Source: Treponema sp. UBA937
GTDB lineage: Bacteria; Spirochaetota; Spirochaetia; Treponematales; Breznakiellaceae
DNA length: 19,067 nucleotides
Direction: 5' to 3'
NCBI GenBank assembly: GCA_002293455.1
Contig: DBDH01000043.1
Coordinates: forward strand, 18,099 to 37,165
Part shown: positions 6,439 through 14,489 of the stretch, one piece after another
How the letters are laid out: each line of letters begins with the position of its first letter
Position numbering within the stretch: position 1 is the first letter of the stretch
Made by a program: the position numbers and the translations under genes
The notes under the pieces: model-generated
What the model was told of the DNA's origin: nothing
Database searches by the model: none
Seen by the model: only the letters and a program-made list of their open reading frames with translations

Positions 6439-7764
6439 ATGGCAACATTTGTTAAATATTTTTGTGGATCTTGTTTATTAAGTATTTTCTTGATTTCCTG
6501 CGCGTCGGTCAGCCGCTACGACAGGGCGGATGAAGCCGTTTTGCGCGGGGATTTTGCACAGGGTGTGCAGGAGTTGGAATCTCAGAAAGATTTATACAAC
6601 AAAGAAACCGATGAAGTGCTGATTCATCTTGACATGGGAATGCTGACTCATTACACGAAAGATTACGGCAGATCGGCAGATCATTTGCAAAGCGGCGAAC
6701 GCGCTATTGAAGCGGCTTTTACAAGAAGCATTACGAGAGACATAGGTTCCTATTTACTAAATGATAATACGCTGGAATATGCCGGTGAAGATTATGAAGA
6801 TATTTATATCAATGTTTTTAATTCACTGAATTATTATCACCGGGGAAATCTGGAAGGCGCTCTCGTAGAAATCCGCCGTATCAATAATAAACTCAGAGCT
6901 TTGTCTACAAAATATGGAACGATGATAACCAATCTTCAACGTTCGATGCTTGAACGCGAAATAGATATACCTTACGATCCGGAGGCAGCAACGGTAACGT
7001 TTACAGATTCCGCTCTCGCAAGGTATATGAGTATGATCTTTTACCGCGGTGAAGGTCTTTGGGATGATGTCAGAATTGACCGGGACTTTTTAAAACTTGC
7101 CTTTGCTAATCAGCCTGTCATATATCCTTTCCCTCTTCCATCTTCAATTGATAAAGAAACGGAAATTCCGAAAGGCAAAGCACGATTGAATGTTATCAGC
7201 TTTAACGGATTTTCACCGGTTAAGGTTGAAGAAACGATGAGAATACCTTTATTGATTACTGAAAATTATCTTAAAATTGCCCTGCCTGTAATGCATTCCC
7301 GTCCGTCGCTTATTTCTTTTACAGAAGTACAGATGGATACGGGAGAACGGTTTGAGCTGGAACTTATTGAAGATATTGATCTTGTTGCCAAAGAAACGTT
7401 TAAAATGAATCAAAGTGCTATTTATTTAAGATCGATTATTCGTTCCGTCGCAAAAACCACAACAGCAACAGCCCTTAATACCGCATCGGATAAAAGTAAT
7501 GACCGTCAATCATCAATGCTGTTGGGAATTTTAGGTGCGGGCGTTCAGGTTTTCGCGGAAGTCAGCGAACAAGCGGACATTCGGCTTTCCCACTATTTTC
7601 CGGGAAAAGCCCTTGTCGGCGGAATCAACCTTGATCCAGGTGTTCATTCCTTTACGGTTTATTATTATGACCAGCGGCATAATCTTCTTTACCAGGAACG
7701 CTTTGAAAATATTTCCGTACGGGAAAATCAACTGAATTTGGTTGAAGCGGTGTGTTTAAAGTAA
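6439..7764 (+). CDS. COG3014-like lipoprotein in operon with lpoB-like gene
   Basis: The product (441 residues from ATG 6439) has a signal peptide MATFVKYFCGSCLLSIFLIS with lipobox LISC (C21). Its layout matches the paralogue at 3641-4876: an alpha-helical repeat half, then PFPLPSS, GKARLNVISFNGFSPVKVEE, a central insertion, and the C-terminal INLDPGVHSFTVYYYD with final CLK. It is longer than the paralogue because of a Thr/Ala-rich stretch around residues 340-375 (VAKTTTATALNTASDK, then LLGILGAGVQVFAEV). The gene begins right after the LpoB-like stop codon; a TTG at 6421 is also in frame and would add six residues. Neither start has a ribosome binding site, so translation probably depends on coupling with the gene before. 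The role is probably linked to LpoB-type wall control, by context. Confidence 0.8.
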   Translation: MATFVKYFCGSCLLSIFLISCASVSRYDRADEAVLRGDFAQGVQELESQKDLYNKETDEVLIHLDMGMLTHYTKDYGRSADHLQSGERAIEAAFTRSITRDIGSYLLNDNTLEYAGEDYEDIYINVFNSLNYYHRGNLEGALVEIRRINNKLRALSTKYGTMITNLQRSMLEREIDIPYDPEAATVTFTDSALARYMSMIFYRGEGLWDDVRIDRDFLKLAFANQPVIYPFPLPSSIDKETEIPKGKARLNVISFNGFSPVKVEETMRIPLLITENYLKIALPVMHSRPSLISFTEVQMDTGERFELELIEDIDLVAKETFKMNQSAIYLRSIIRSVAKTTTATALNTASDKSNDRQSSMLLGILGAGVQVFAEVSEQADIRLSHYFPGKALVGGINLDPGVHSFTVYYYDQRHNLLYQERFENISVRENQLNLVEAVCLK

Positions 7765-7776
7765 CATGAAAGATAC

Positions 7777-7812
7777 CGCAATGCATGAAAAACGATTATT
7801 TCATGCATTGCG
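7777..7812. terminator. Bidirectional terminator hairpin between convergent genes
   Basis: A perfect 14-bp stem (CGCAATGCATGAAA at 7777-7790 with its complement at 7799-7812) with an eight-base loop lies between the lipoprotein stop at 7764 and the ftsH stop at 7846. The A/T bases at the top of the stem and T-rich flanks (TCATATTCCTTTC after it) suit a weak intrinsic terminator used from both sides. Confidence 0.6.
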
Positions 7813-7845
7813 TCATATTCCTTTCGGTATTCAAATGTTCTAAGA

Positions 7846-9789
7846 CTACAATTTCTCTCCAAGCATATCCCGGAACTCTTTATCATTGAGCGTTTCTTTT
7901 TCCAAAAGGACTTGGGAAACTTGACTGAGGAAATCATGCTTCTCTTCAAGAAGCGTTTTCACCTGATTATACCGGGCATCAATCATCGACGCGATTTCAT
8001 CGTCAATGTACTGCTGGGTTGCTTCGGAATATTCACGGGTTAGAGACGGTTCGCCATTGGCCCGTTTTGTTAAGGCAACATTTTTGAAGCGGGAACTCAT
8101 GCCGTAATCGACAATCATACTGCGGATAATATCGGTCGCCCGCATTAAATCGTTGGACGCGCCTGTTGATACTTTCTTTAGTACAATTTCTTCGGCAGCC
8201 CTTCCGCCCAAAAGAACATCAACCTCGGCAAGCAGTTCGTCTTCGGTTTTCAGATAGCGGTCTTCGGTCGGTCTGTGAAGCGTATAACCCAAAGCGCTGA
8301 GGCCGGTGGGAATAATCGATATTTTCTGCACAGGATCGGTACCCGGAGTAAAATGAGAAACGAGGGCGTGTCCGGTTTCGTGGACGGCAACAATGTTCCG
8401 TTCTTCTTCCGAAATGATGCGGCTTTTCTTTTCCAGCCCGATAACGGATTTTTCGATGGCGTTGTCCAAGTCTTTTTGGGTAACCATCCTCCGGCCCGCC
8501 CGAACCGCAAGCAGAGCCGCTTCATTCACGACGTTTGCCAAATCCGCGCCGACAAATCCGGGAGTTCCCCGCGCCGCGGATTTTAAATCGACATCGGGAG
8601 CGAGTTTAACATTGCGGGAATGAATCTTTAAGATTGCTTCGCGGCCGGTCAAATCGGGTTTGTCAACAAGAACCTGGCGGTCGAAACGGCCGGGCCGGAG
8701 CAAAGCGGGATCGAGCACATCGGGCCGGTTGGTAGCGGCTACAATGATAAGCCCCGACGCGCCGTCAAAGCCGTCCATTTCTACAAGAAGCTGATTCAAG
8801 GTCTGTTCCCGTTCATCGTTGCCGCCCGCTATGTTGTTGATTCTGCTTTTTCCGATAGCATCTAACTCGTCAATAAAAATGATACAGGGCGCTTTGTCCC
8901 GTGCCTGCTTAAACAGATCGCGGACCCTCGCGGCTCCGACTCCGACGAACATTTCCACAAACTCGGCGCCGCTCATCCTGAAAAACACAACTCCGGCTTC
9001 ACCGGCAACGGCCCGCGCGAGAAGCGTTTTCCCCGTTCCGGGAGGCCCGACGAGAAGAACGCCTTTCGGAATCCTTCCGCCGATTTCGGTATATTTCTTG
9101 GGATTTTTGAGAAAATCCACGACTTCAACCAGTTCGTTTTTTGCCTCTTCCACGCCGGCGACATCGGCAAATTTGGTTTTTATATCGCCTTCCGCGACAA
9201 CCGCGGTTTTGTTCTGCCCGATAGAGAGAATGTTGCCGCCCATGTTTCCCAAGCGGCGAAACAGAAAACGGTACATCAATACAATTAAACCGATGGGAAT
9301 TACCCAGCTTAAAATCAAACTGATGATTCCGCCGCCTTCCTGCGACATGGCATAATACGAAACCTGGTGCTCATCCATCAATTTGATAAGATCAGGATCG
9401 TAAATAGCAACGGTTTTTACCGGTCCTTCACCGGTCTTTGTTGTCCGGGCAAGCCAAGGGAATACAGGCGGCGGAGAGGCTGCCGGTTTTTCCTCGGTGA
9501 GAAAGCCGGTAAAATAAGCATCACTTATTTCAACACGTTTAATCTGTCCGGAACTTATCCGGTTTTTGAATTCGGAATAATCTATCGTGTTTTGTTCTTT
9601 TGTCAGAAAAAAATAATTAAAGACTCCGAGACCAACAAGAAAAATCAGAATATAGACGATGGAAAATCTCCAGCTTCTAAAAAAAGGATTTTTATTCGGG
9701 TCAGGAGTCCTTCCGCTTCCAAAAGGAAATTCAGGCCCCTGATTTTCAGGTTCTCGGGGGGAATTTCCTTGAGGTTCTTGGTCGCTCAT
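7846..9789 (-). CDS. ftsH: ATP-dependent zinc metalloprotease FtsH
   Basis: FtsH is the membrane-anchored AAA+ protease that unfolds and degrades misassembled membrane proteins and some regulators. The 647-residue product has a Pro/Gly-rich N-terminus, membrane helix at about 41-62, a periplasmic domain, a second helix at about 154-175, Walker A GPPGTGKT (about 248-255), Walker B IIFIDELDAIG, the second region of homology ATNRPDVLDPALLRPGRFDR, and the zinc site HETGH (about 470-474; most family members have HEAGH). The start is ATG 9789, with AAGGAG before it; the TTG at 9792 is less well placed. The ATG shares its A with the TGA stop of the mscS gene (TGATG), so translation is coupled. It is the last gene of the minus-strand unit and ends before a bidirectional hairpin. 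Confidence 0.96.
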   Translation of the reverse strand: MSDQEPQGNSPREPENQGPEFPFGSGRTPDPNKNPFFRSWRFSIVYILIFLVGLGVFNYFFLTKEQNTIDYSEFKNRISSGQIKRVEISDAYFTGFLTEEKPAASPPPVFPWLARTTKTGEGPVKTVAIYDPDLIKLMDEHQVSYYAMSQEGGGIISLILSWVIPIGLIVLMYRFLFRRLGNMGGNILSIGQNKTAVVAEGDIKTKFADVAGVEEAKNELVEVVDFLKNPKKYTEIGGRIPKGVLLVGPPGTGKTLLARAVAGEAGVVFFRMSGAEFVEMFVGVGAARVRDLFKQARDKAPCIIFIDELDAIGKSRINNIAGGNDEREQTLNQLLVEMDGFDGASGLIIVAATNRPDVLDPALLRPGRFDRQVLVDKPDLTGREAILKIHSRNVKLAPDVDLKSAARGTPGFVGADLANVVNEAALLAVRAGRRMVTQKDLDNAIEKSVIGLEKKSRIISEEERNIVAVHETGHALVSHFTPGTDPVQKISIIPTGLSALGYTLHRPTEDRYLKTEDELLAEVDVLLGGRAAEEIVLKKVSTGASNDLMRATDIIRSMIVDYGMSSRFKNVALTKRANGEPSLTREYSEATQQYIDDEIASMIDARYNQVKTLLEEKHDFLSQVSQVLLEKETLNDKEFRDMLGEKL

Positions 9790-10655
9790 CAATGTTCTCC
9801 TTCAGCTTTTGGGGGCAGCGCAACGTTTTCCTTTTCCCCGCTGGTTACAATATCTAGCTTATTGTAAGGTAAATCAATACTTTCGGCTTCAAATCTTGTT
9901 TTTAATGTCATAAAAAAGCTGTTTTTTAAATCCGTGAAATCTTCTTTTTTAAACCAGAGCCCAAACATAAGATTGACGCCGCATCCATCAAATTTATCGA
10001 TAATAAATAGAGGCTGTGGATTATCCAGAACATAAATGTTATGTCTGACTATGTCATCAAAAACCTTTTTAACGTGTTCTATATCTTCTTTATACGGCAG
10101 AGTGATAAAAATATCCATACGTCTGATAGGAAAACGGGAAACATTTATGACATTTGTTTTGATTAACGTTTCATTTGGAATCCTGATATACCGATTGTCA
10201 TAAGTCTGAAGCTTTATCGAAAGCAAATCGACGGATTGAACAACTCCCGAAGAACCGTCAACTTCAATGGCATCTCCCACTAGAAAATGTTTTTCCAGCA
10301 AAAGAAAGAAGCCTGAAATGATGTTAGAAAACGAAGTCTGAGCCGCAAAGCCGATAGCAACTCCGGCAATTCCGGCGGCGCCAAGCAAAGCGTTTACATT
10401 AATTCCTAATCGTTTAAACACAAAAAACAAAACAATAATAAAGCCCACATAATGGATGAGCCTTTTTACCGTCAGAATAGTCTTTTGCGTAAAATGACCA
10501 TTCATCGCTTTTCCGACACAAAACCGGATCAAATTGAACACAACGATGATGCAAACTGAAATAATAACTGCACTCACAAGATTTTCGAAAAACCCAGGTG
10601 ATTTAAAACCTTCGAAAAAACTCGTAAAAATATTCAAGATTCCACTCATATTCAT
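9789..10655 (-). CDS. MscS-family mechanosensitive ion channel
   Basis: Small-conductance mechanosensitive channels open under membrane tension and release solutes on osmotic downshock. The 288-residue product is close to E. coli MscS in length (286). Three hydrophobic segments occupy about residues 20-105; the pore-lining helix is LLGAAGIAGVAIGFAAQTSF with its Gly/Ala packing pattern, followed by NIISGFFLLLEKHFLVGDAI and the beta domain (IKLQTYDNRYIRIPNETLIK) and a mixed C-terminal domain. ATG 10655 is preceded by AAGGAG. The stop overlaps the ftsH start. The gene lies 112 bases after the DUF432-like gene, with a 52-base hairpin repeat in the gap, so it may be cotranscribed or start from its own promoter in the AT-rich stretch near 10680. 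Confidence 0.93.
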   Translation of the reverse strand: MNMSGILNIFTSFFEGFKSPGFFENLVSAVIISVCIIVVFNLIRFCVGKAMNGHFTQKTILTVKRLIHYVGFIIVLFFVFKRLGINVNALLGAAGIAGVAIGFAAQTSFSNIISGFFLLLEKHFLVGDAIEVDGSSGVVQSVDLLSIKLQTYDNRYIRIPNETLIKTNVINVSRFPIRRMDIFITLPYKEDIEHVKKVFDDIVRHNIYVLDNPQPLFIIDKFDGCGVNLMFGLWFKKEDFTDLKNSFFMTLKTRFEAESIDLPYNKLDIVTSGEKENVALPPKAEGEH

Positions 10656-10688
10656 TTTTTAACTCCTTATAAATTACGCTATATATAT

Positions 10689-10740
10689 AGCCTCTTGCAA
10701 AAACCGCGAACCTACGGTTCGGGTTAGTTTTGCTGAGGCT
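10689..10740. repeat. 52-base hairpin repeat, copy 1
   Basis: Identical, base for base, to the segment at 11940-11991. It starts AGCCTC and ends GAGGCT, and folds as nested stems: AGCCTC/GAGGCT, GCAAAA/TTTTGC, and CGAACC-TAC-GGTTCG at the tip. It sits between the DUF432-like gene and mscS. The form is that of a small non-coding palindromic repeat (REP- or MITE-like). Confidence 0.85.
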
Positions 10741-10767
10741 TGGCGTGTGCGCCTTGCGATTTCTCGC

Positions 10768-11580
10768 CTAAATGCTGGTCATGTTTTTGACGAATTCTAC
10801 CCCTCTTTGGAGGAGTACTTCGCTTTTACAGCCATTAACGCTGCTGCTCAGCTTTTTGTATCTTTTTTTCTGCCCATGATGAATGCCCATTCTAAAGGTT
10901 CCATCATTCAGACTATCTAATACTATTTCATCGGTTACCAGTCTTCCGTCTTTTTCATAAACATTCAGCATGTCCGTATCGATAACAGCCTGATTGAAGT
11001 CTATCGGAGTTCTTGAAGTATTATGAAGCGATAGTTCGCAATGAATGAAAGATTGAGTATTGGGCTCCATTTTGACAGCCGCATCCTCGGCATTTGACAG
11101 CGAAATACTGTTCCCATCATAGCGGGGAACTAAAAGCGACGGCAAAGAATGACAAAGTATTCCGTCGCTAGTGTCGCCAAACCAGGTTCGGGACAACACA
11201 AAAGGCATTGCTTCCGCAATCGGCGGCTCATGTGCGGATACCTCAAAACGAAGGAAGGGCGGCAGCATAACATCAAAACGGATTTTAGCTCCGGGCATAA
11301 TCCGTATCTCATCCGGAACCGTTACAAGGTACGGAATTTCGCTCAGATAAGGCCGCAGTGCGGCATCTTTCCCTTTTCCAACAATAAAGGAAATTGCCCC
11401 GTTTTCCGCTGCCGGCGCGTCAACAGGATAAGGTCCGCCAAACTCATCGTTCAAATCCCGAAACGGTATCTGATTAAATTGCACATACCAGGCGTCTTCC
11501 ACCTTTTGGAGAAACGCGGACGCACCGTTTAAATCCCAACGGTACCATTGATTATTTTTAAGCTCAAAAAAATCCCACAT
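10768..11580 (-). CDS. DUF432-like protein upstream of mscS
   Basis: The product is 270 residues from ATG 11580 (MWDFFELKNNQWYRWDLNGA). Two halves are visible: an N-terminal part ending in PGAKIRFDVMLPPFLRFEVS and a C-terminal beta-rich part with LSRTWFGDTSDGILCHSLPS, IHCELSLHNTSRTPIDFNQA and VYEKDGRLVTDEIVL. This layout and the place next to an MscS gene recall DUF432 proteins, known to me mainly from archaea next to mscS; the assignment is from memory and tentative. The frame stays open upstream to a TTG at 11718, but those 46 residues (ISIKRSIRVLSQLRN and so on) look like the frame-shifted tail of the Fic pseudogene, so the shorter start is preferred. TATACT lies six bases before ATG 11580, and no ribosome site is seen, which would suit a leaderless mRNA. 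No signal peptide. Confidence 0.6.
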   Translation of the reverse strand: MWDFFELKNNQWYRWDLNGASAFLQKVEDAWYVQFNQIPFRDLNDEFGGPYPVDAPAAENGAISFIVGKGKDAALRPYLSEIPYLVTVPDEIRIMPGAKIRFDVMLPPFLRFEVSAHEPPIAEAMPFVLSRTWFGDTSDGILCHSLPSLLVPRYDGNSISLSNAEDAAVKMEPNTQSFIHCELSLHNTSRTPIDFNQAVIDTDMLNVYEKDGRLVTDEIVLDSLNDGTFRMGIHHGQKKRYKKLSSSVNGCKSEVLLQRGVEFVKNMTSI

Positions 11581-11586
11581 ACTTTG

Positions 11587-11592
11587 AGTATA
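11587..11592 (-). promoter_or_regulatory. Possible -10 box for the DUF432-like gene
   Basis: TATACT on the minus strand ends six bases before ATG 11580, which would place the first transcribed base on the A of the start codon. The matching -35 (ATGCAA at 17-base spacing) is weak, so this is a candidate only. Confidence 0.35.
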
Positions 11593-12111
11593 GAAGATTT
11601 TGAACTTTTTTGCATTTCTTAATTGCGATAAAACCCTTATAGAACGTTTAATCGATATGTACGGGCTTTGGCTGCGCCCGGTAATTATCGATTTCCCCAT
11701 TACTTTCCAGAAATCCAATAATGCTATGCAAGAACGCTAATTCGGTTTTGGATAATTTTTCGGTAAGTAATTCGGTAATTTTTCTATTTCGATGTTCAGA
11801 CAGTGTCTTCGCGATAAACCTTAGCATAAATTCTATGAATTTTGTCGAATCCGCGGTTTTTTCAGCACGGTTCAGTATCCGCCTGATTCACATACACGAT
11901 AGTTTCAACGGGAAGCCAGGCAAAAATTTTATACCATTGAGCCTCTTGCAAAAACCGCGAACCTACGGTTCGGGTTAGTTTTGCTGAGGCTCACTGGATT
12001 TCATTAAGGATGAGCATCAGAACTTTTTCCCCGCACCTTTCCAATTTGTTCGGCAATGTATCCTACAAGGTTCACAATACTTTCATTAATGCTATAAGTG
12101 GGTTTAAACAT
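11593..12111 (-). pseudogene. Decayed Fic family gene with internal 52-base repeat
   Basis: Reading from ATG 12111, the first 36 codons give MFKPTYSINESIVNLVGYIA, the typical beginning of a Fic family protein, before a stop near 12001. Past the repeat at 11940-11991, one frame gives QWYKIFAWLPVETIVYVNQA and the next gives ILNRAEKTADSTKFIEFMLR and ELAFLHSIIGFLESNGEIDN, typical of the C-terminal part of the same family, ending at TAA 11648-11650. A third frame continues with SIKRSIRVLSQLRN, like the winged-helix end. The catalytic middle with the HPFxxGNGR loop is gone. So the gene has lost most of its body, carries at least two frameshifts, and has a repeat at or near the deletion junction. 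It begins 22 bases after the galK stop. Confidence 0.75.
11940..11991. repeat. 52-base hairpin repeat, copy 2
   Basis: Identical to copy 1 at 10689-10740 and in the same orientation. It interrupts the Fic pseudogene. Being perfect at 52 of 52 bases while the host gene is badly decayed, it seems to be recent or kept by gene conversion. Confidence 0.85.
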
Positions 12112-12133
12112 GTTTAGCCCTTTTTAACAATTG

Positions 12134-13450
12134 CTAAAACTTCAATTCCGCGGCCCCCACAGGACGTATACGGAGAGGCGTTACCGAATTCTCTCCGAAC
12201 ACGCTTCCCATAAGTGTTTTATATTCGGCGAGACGGGACGCGGGAATATACGCCTGAATGGTTCCGGCAAAACCGCCGCCATGCACGCGGCAGGCGCCTT
12301 CGTTCCGCAAGAAATTCCGGGTCATTGCCAAGGCTAAAGGAATTCCCTGTTCATTGGCTCTTTTTGGGGAATATACATTTTGCAGAAGTTCCCAGGAAGA
12401 ATCCCCAGACGCATTTACAATATCGAAATAATGATTAATAACAGACGTTTTTTCTGCGGAGGATTTTACGGCATCAAGTTTTTCGAGAGCTGCGAGCATC
12501 GCGTCAACTCGGTCATTTTCATTGAAAAAGTGAATCGCCCTTAACACCGCTCTATCGCCAAGTTTTTCCCGAAGTTCTTTCACCGCGGGAAGAAGCGTCT
12601 GCAAGCTGATTTCCCGAAGGCAGCTTTTTCCAAAATGGGCGGCAACCGCTTTCATTTCAGCGGGAATTGCCGCGTAATCCGGGGTTAAATCAGCATGGCT
12701 TCCCTTGGTATCCACCACGCAAAGCGCATAACCTTCCGCTTCCAAATCAACATTAATCTGTGTTACCTTTGGATCGCCGGGATTTCCAAAATCGATAGCA
12801 ACGGCGCCGCCGCTCGCACAGGCTGTCTGGTCCATCAATCCGGATGGTTTCCCGAAATACACATTTTCCGCTTTTTGCCCAATTTGCGCAATCTCAAGAG
12901 CGCTTCTTTTTCCGCCGCCGTAAAGGCAGTCGAAGATTTTCCCAAACAGAACTTCCACCGCCGCCGATGACGAAAGCCCGGAACCCCCAAGCACGGTAGA
13001 CGCGGCATTAGCGGTAAATCCGCCGGCAGCGGTTCCTCTCGCGTTCAGTTCGGCGGCAATGCCGCGGACAAGCGCTTCCGTGGTTCCCTTTTCCGCTTCA
13101 ACTAGGGAAAGATCGTTGAGGTCCACTTCCACATCGGGATAGCCTGTGGACCGGAAAATCACTTTTTTATCGTTTCTGGGAACGACGACGGCAGCCGCGT
13201 CCATTTGAATTGAAGCGGCCAAAACCTTGCCGAAATTATGATCCGTATGATTTCCGCAAAGTTCGGTCCGGCCAGCAGCGGTAAAAACATAGACATCATC
13301 ATGGGAACCTGGAAAACCTTTCATCAATCCTTCTGTCAAGGCTTCATATCGTTTTCGGGCGGCATCAACTTGTTCTAGCCCGTAAAGGTTTTCAAAAATT
13401 CCGGCAGCCTCCGGAGTCTTAAATCTTTCCAACAACGCATTGATCGTCAT
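12134..13450 (-). CDS. galK: Galactokinase
   Basis: Galactokinase phosphorylates galactose at C1 with ATP in the Leloir pathway. The 438-residue product has the galactokinase signature GRTELCGNHTDHNFGKVLAA, the GHMP-kinase ATP loop LGGSGLSSSAAVEVLFG and the C-terminal GHMP motif CRVHGGGFAGTIQAYIP, with KPSGLMDQTACASGG carrying the probable catalytic Asp. The canonical signature has G-E-H-x-D-Y; here it reads G-N-H-T-D-H, so substrate specificity could vary within the sugar-kinase branch. The start is ATG 13450, seven bases after GGAG; a longer in-frame start at 13498 would overlap the gene upstream. It follows the exported protein gene by 22 bases and is likely cotranscribed with it. No galT, galE or transporter is in the window. 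Confidence 0.9.
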   Translation of the reverse strand: MTINALLERFKTPEAAGIFENLYGLEQVDAARKRYEALTEGLMKGFPGSHDDVYVFTAAGRTELCGNHTDHNFGKVLAASIQMDAAAVVVPRNDKKVIFRSTGYPDVEVDLNDLSLVEAEKGTTEALVRGIAAELNARGTAAGGFTANAASTVLGGSGLSSSAAVEVLFGKIFDCLYGGGKRSALEIAQIGQKAENVYFGKPSGLMDQTACASGGAVAIDFGNPGDPKVTQINVDLEAEGYALCVVDTKGSHADLTPDYAAIPAEMKAVAAHFGKSCLREISLQTLLPAVKELREKLGDRAVLRAIHFFNENDRVDAMLAALEKLDAVKSSAEKTSVINHYFDIVNASGDSSWELLQNVYSPKRANEQGIPLALAMTRNFLRNEGACRVHGGGFAGTIQAYIPASRLAEYKTLMGSVFGENSVTPLRIRPVGAAELKF

Positions 13451-13472
13451 AATGTGCTCCTCTGTGTTTATT

Positions 13473-14321
13473 TTATTGATTTTCACCCGCAAATTCAAAC
13501 GCTTGATCGGCCTGGCCGGTAAACCAATGGAGAATCGCTTCCGCTCTGGTTGAAAATGAGTTTCCTATACGCTGGCTTATTCCCGGAAACACGATAGTGT
13601 CGGCCATGGAAGCCACGTAAATGAGGAAATATTCGTCCGCGTCAATGACAACGACCGCCGAACGGAGTTTGTTTTTTCGTACTGCCGGAATAATTCCCGC
13701 GTTCATGTTGGTAAGATTTTCCTGGATGAAGACCAGATACTCATCTTCCATACGATACGTATATTGATACACATTATCACCAAACGTGAGATCTTTTTGC
13801 CTGGCGTACAAAATCAATTCTCTTGGCGGAATTTGATACACAGGATCGGGCTTGGGATTTTTATTTTCAGGATTATCGATGATCATGGACGTTTCATAAA
13901 AAGTCCGCATGGTTTTCCGGCTGCTTGAGTAATATTGAATGCCCGACAAAGAACTTAACGCCAAAGAATAATTGTAAAGCGCTGTTTTTTCGTCCTCTGT
14001 CCACGCCCCTTGATTCGCTTCCGCAGGTTTTTTATAAAGATAGAGGCTTTCCACCATAACATTCGGATCGAAACTATTTTGTACAGATTGAATGACATTC
14101 CGCACGCCAGGCATATTGGGGACAAGAAGAGGCAGAAGATTTTTTGACTGCGTTTGTATTTCATTGACTGACGCGCCGCCGATGAGAAGCGCCGCCCGTT
14201 CCGCTCCGATCAGAGTTTCCAGTTCATTGGCGTAAAGGACGGTTCCTGAACACAGAGCAATAAACAACACGATTAAAATAAACCGGGTACCGTCCGCCCG
14301 CTTTTCAAACATTTTCTTCAT
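13473..14321 (-). CDS. Exported protein of unknown function
   Basis: I cannot name this 282-residue protein. It has a Sec signal peptide (basic start MKKMFEKRADGTRF, hydrophobic ILIVLFIALCSG, cleavage after VLYA). The mature part starts NELETLIGAERAALLIGGAS and holds LYNYSLALSSLSGIQYYSSS, PDPVYQIPPRELILYARQKD, YQYTYRMEDEYLVFIQENLT and IYVASMADTIVFPGISQRIG. No Cys in the mature protein and no repeats are evident. It resembles exported hypothetical proteins I associate with treponemes. ATG 14321 has GGGGA nine bases upstream. It lies beyond the terminator of the khpB unit, so it should have its own promoter between 14322 and 14428, but none is clear. Its 22-base spacing to galK suggests one transcript. 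Confidence 0.75.
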   Translation of the reverse strand: MKKMFEKRADGTRFILIVLFIALCSGTVLYANELETLIGAERAALLIGGASVNEIQTQSKNLLPLLVPNMPGVRNVIQSVQNSFDPNVMVESLYLYKKPAEANQGAWTEDEKTALYNYSLALSSLSGIQYYSSSRKTMRTFYETSMIIDNPENKNPKPDPVYQIPPRELILYARQKDLTFGDNVYQYTYRMEDEYLVFIQENLTNMNAGIIPAVRKNKLRSAVVVIDADEYFLIYVASMADTIVFPGISQRIGNSFSTRAEAILHWFTGQADQAFEFAGENQ

Positions 14322-14427
14322 ATCAGCATTCCCCTATACGGTACTAAAACACCGGAAGCCATGTTTTTGTTTCGCCCATTCAGATTTTTTCATCCGGCAA
14401 TTCTGAATCCGAAAAACGGCAGCGCGA

Positions 14428-14464
14428 AGAAAAAAGGACCGCCTTTGAGATTAGGCAGTCCTTT
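14428..14464 (-). terminator. Intrinsic terminator after khpB
   Basis: On the minus strand, AAAGGACTGCCT (14464-14453) pairs with AGGCGGTCCTTT (14444-14433) through an eight-base loop, with one G-U pair, followed by a T-rich tail (TTTCTTC at about 14432-14426). It lies 26 bases after the khpB stop and closes the rpmH-to-khpB unit. Confidence 0.8.
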
Positions 14465-14489
14465 GTATTAACTTCTTGTCGCTTGCGGA

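Noticed and set aside
8819..9355. Long plus-strand ORF (178 codons) across ftsH
   Set aside because: Antisense to the conserved AAA+ core; composition follows the codon pattern of ftsH, with no ribosome site or homology.
11641..11718. Extended start (TTG 11718 or ATG 11700) for the DUF432-like gene
   Set aside because: The extra residues overlap the tail of the Fic pseudogene and resemble its C-terminal winged helix; no good ribosome site.
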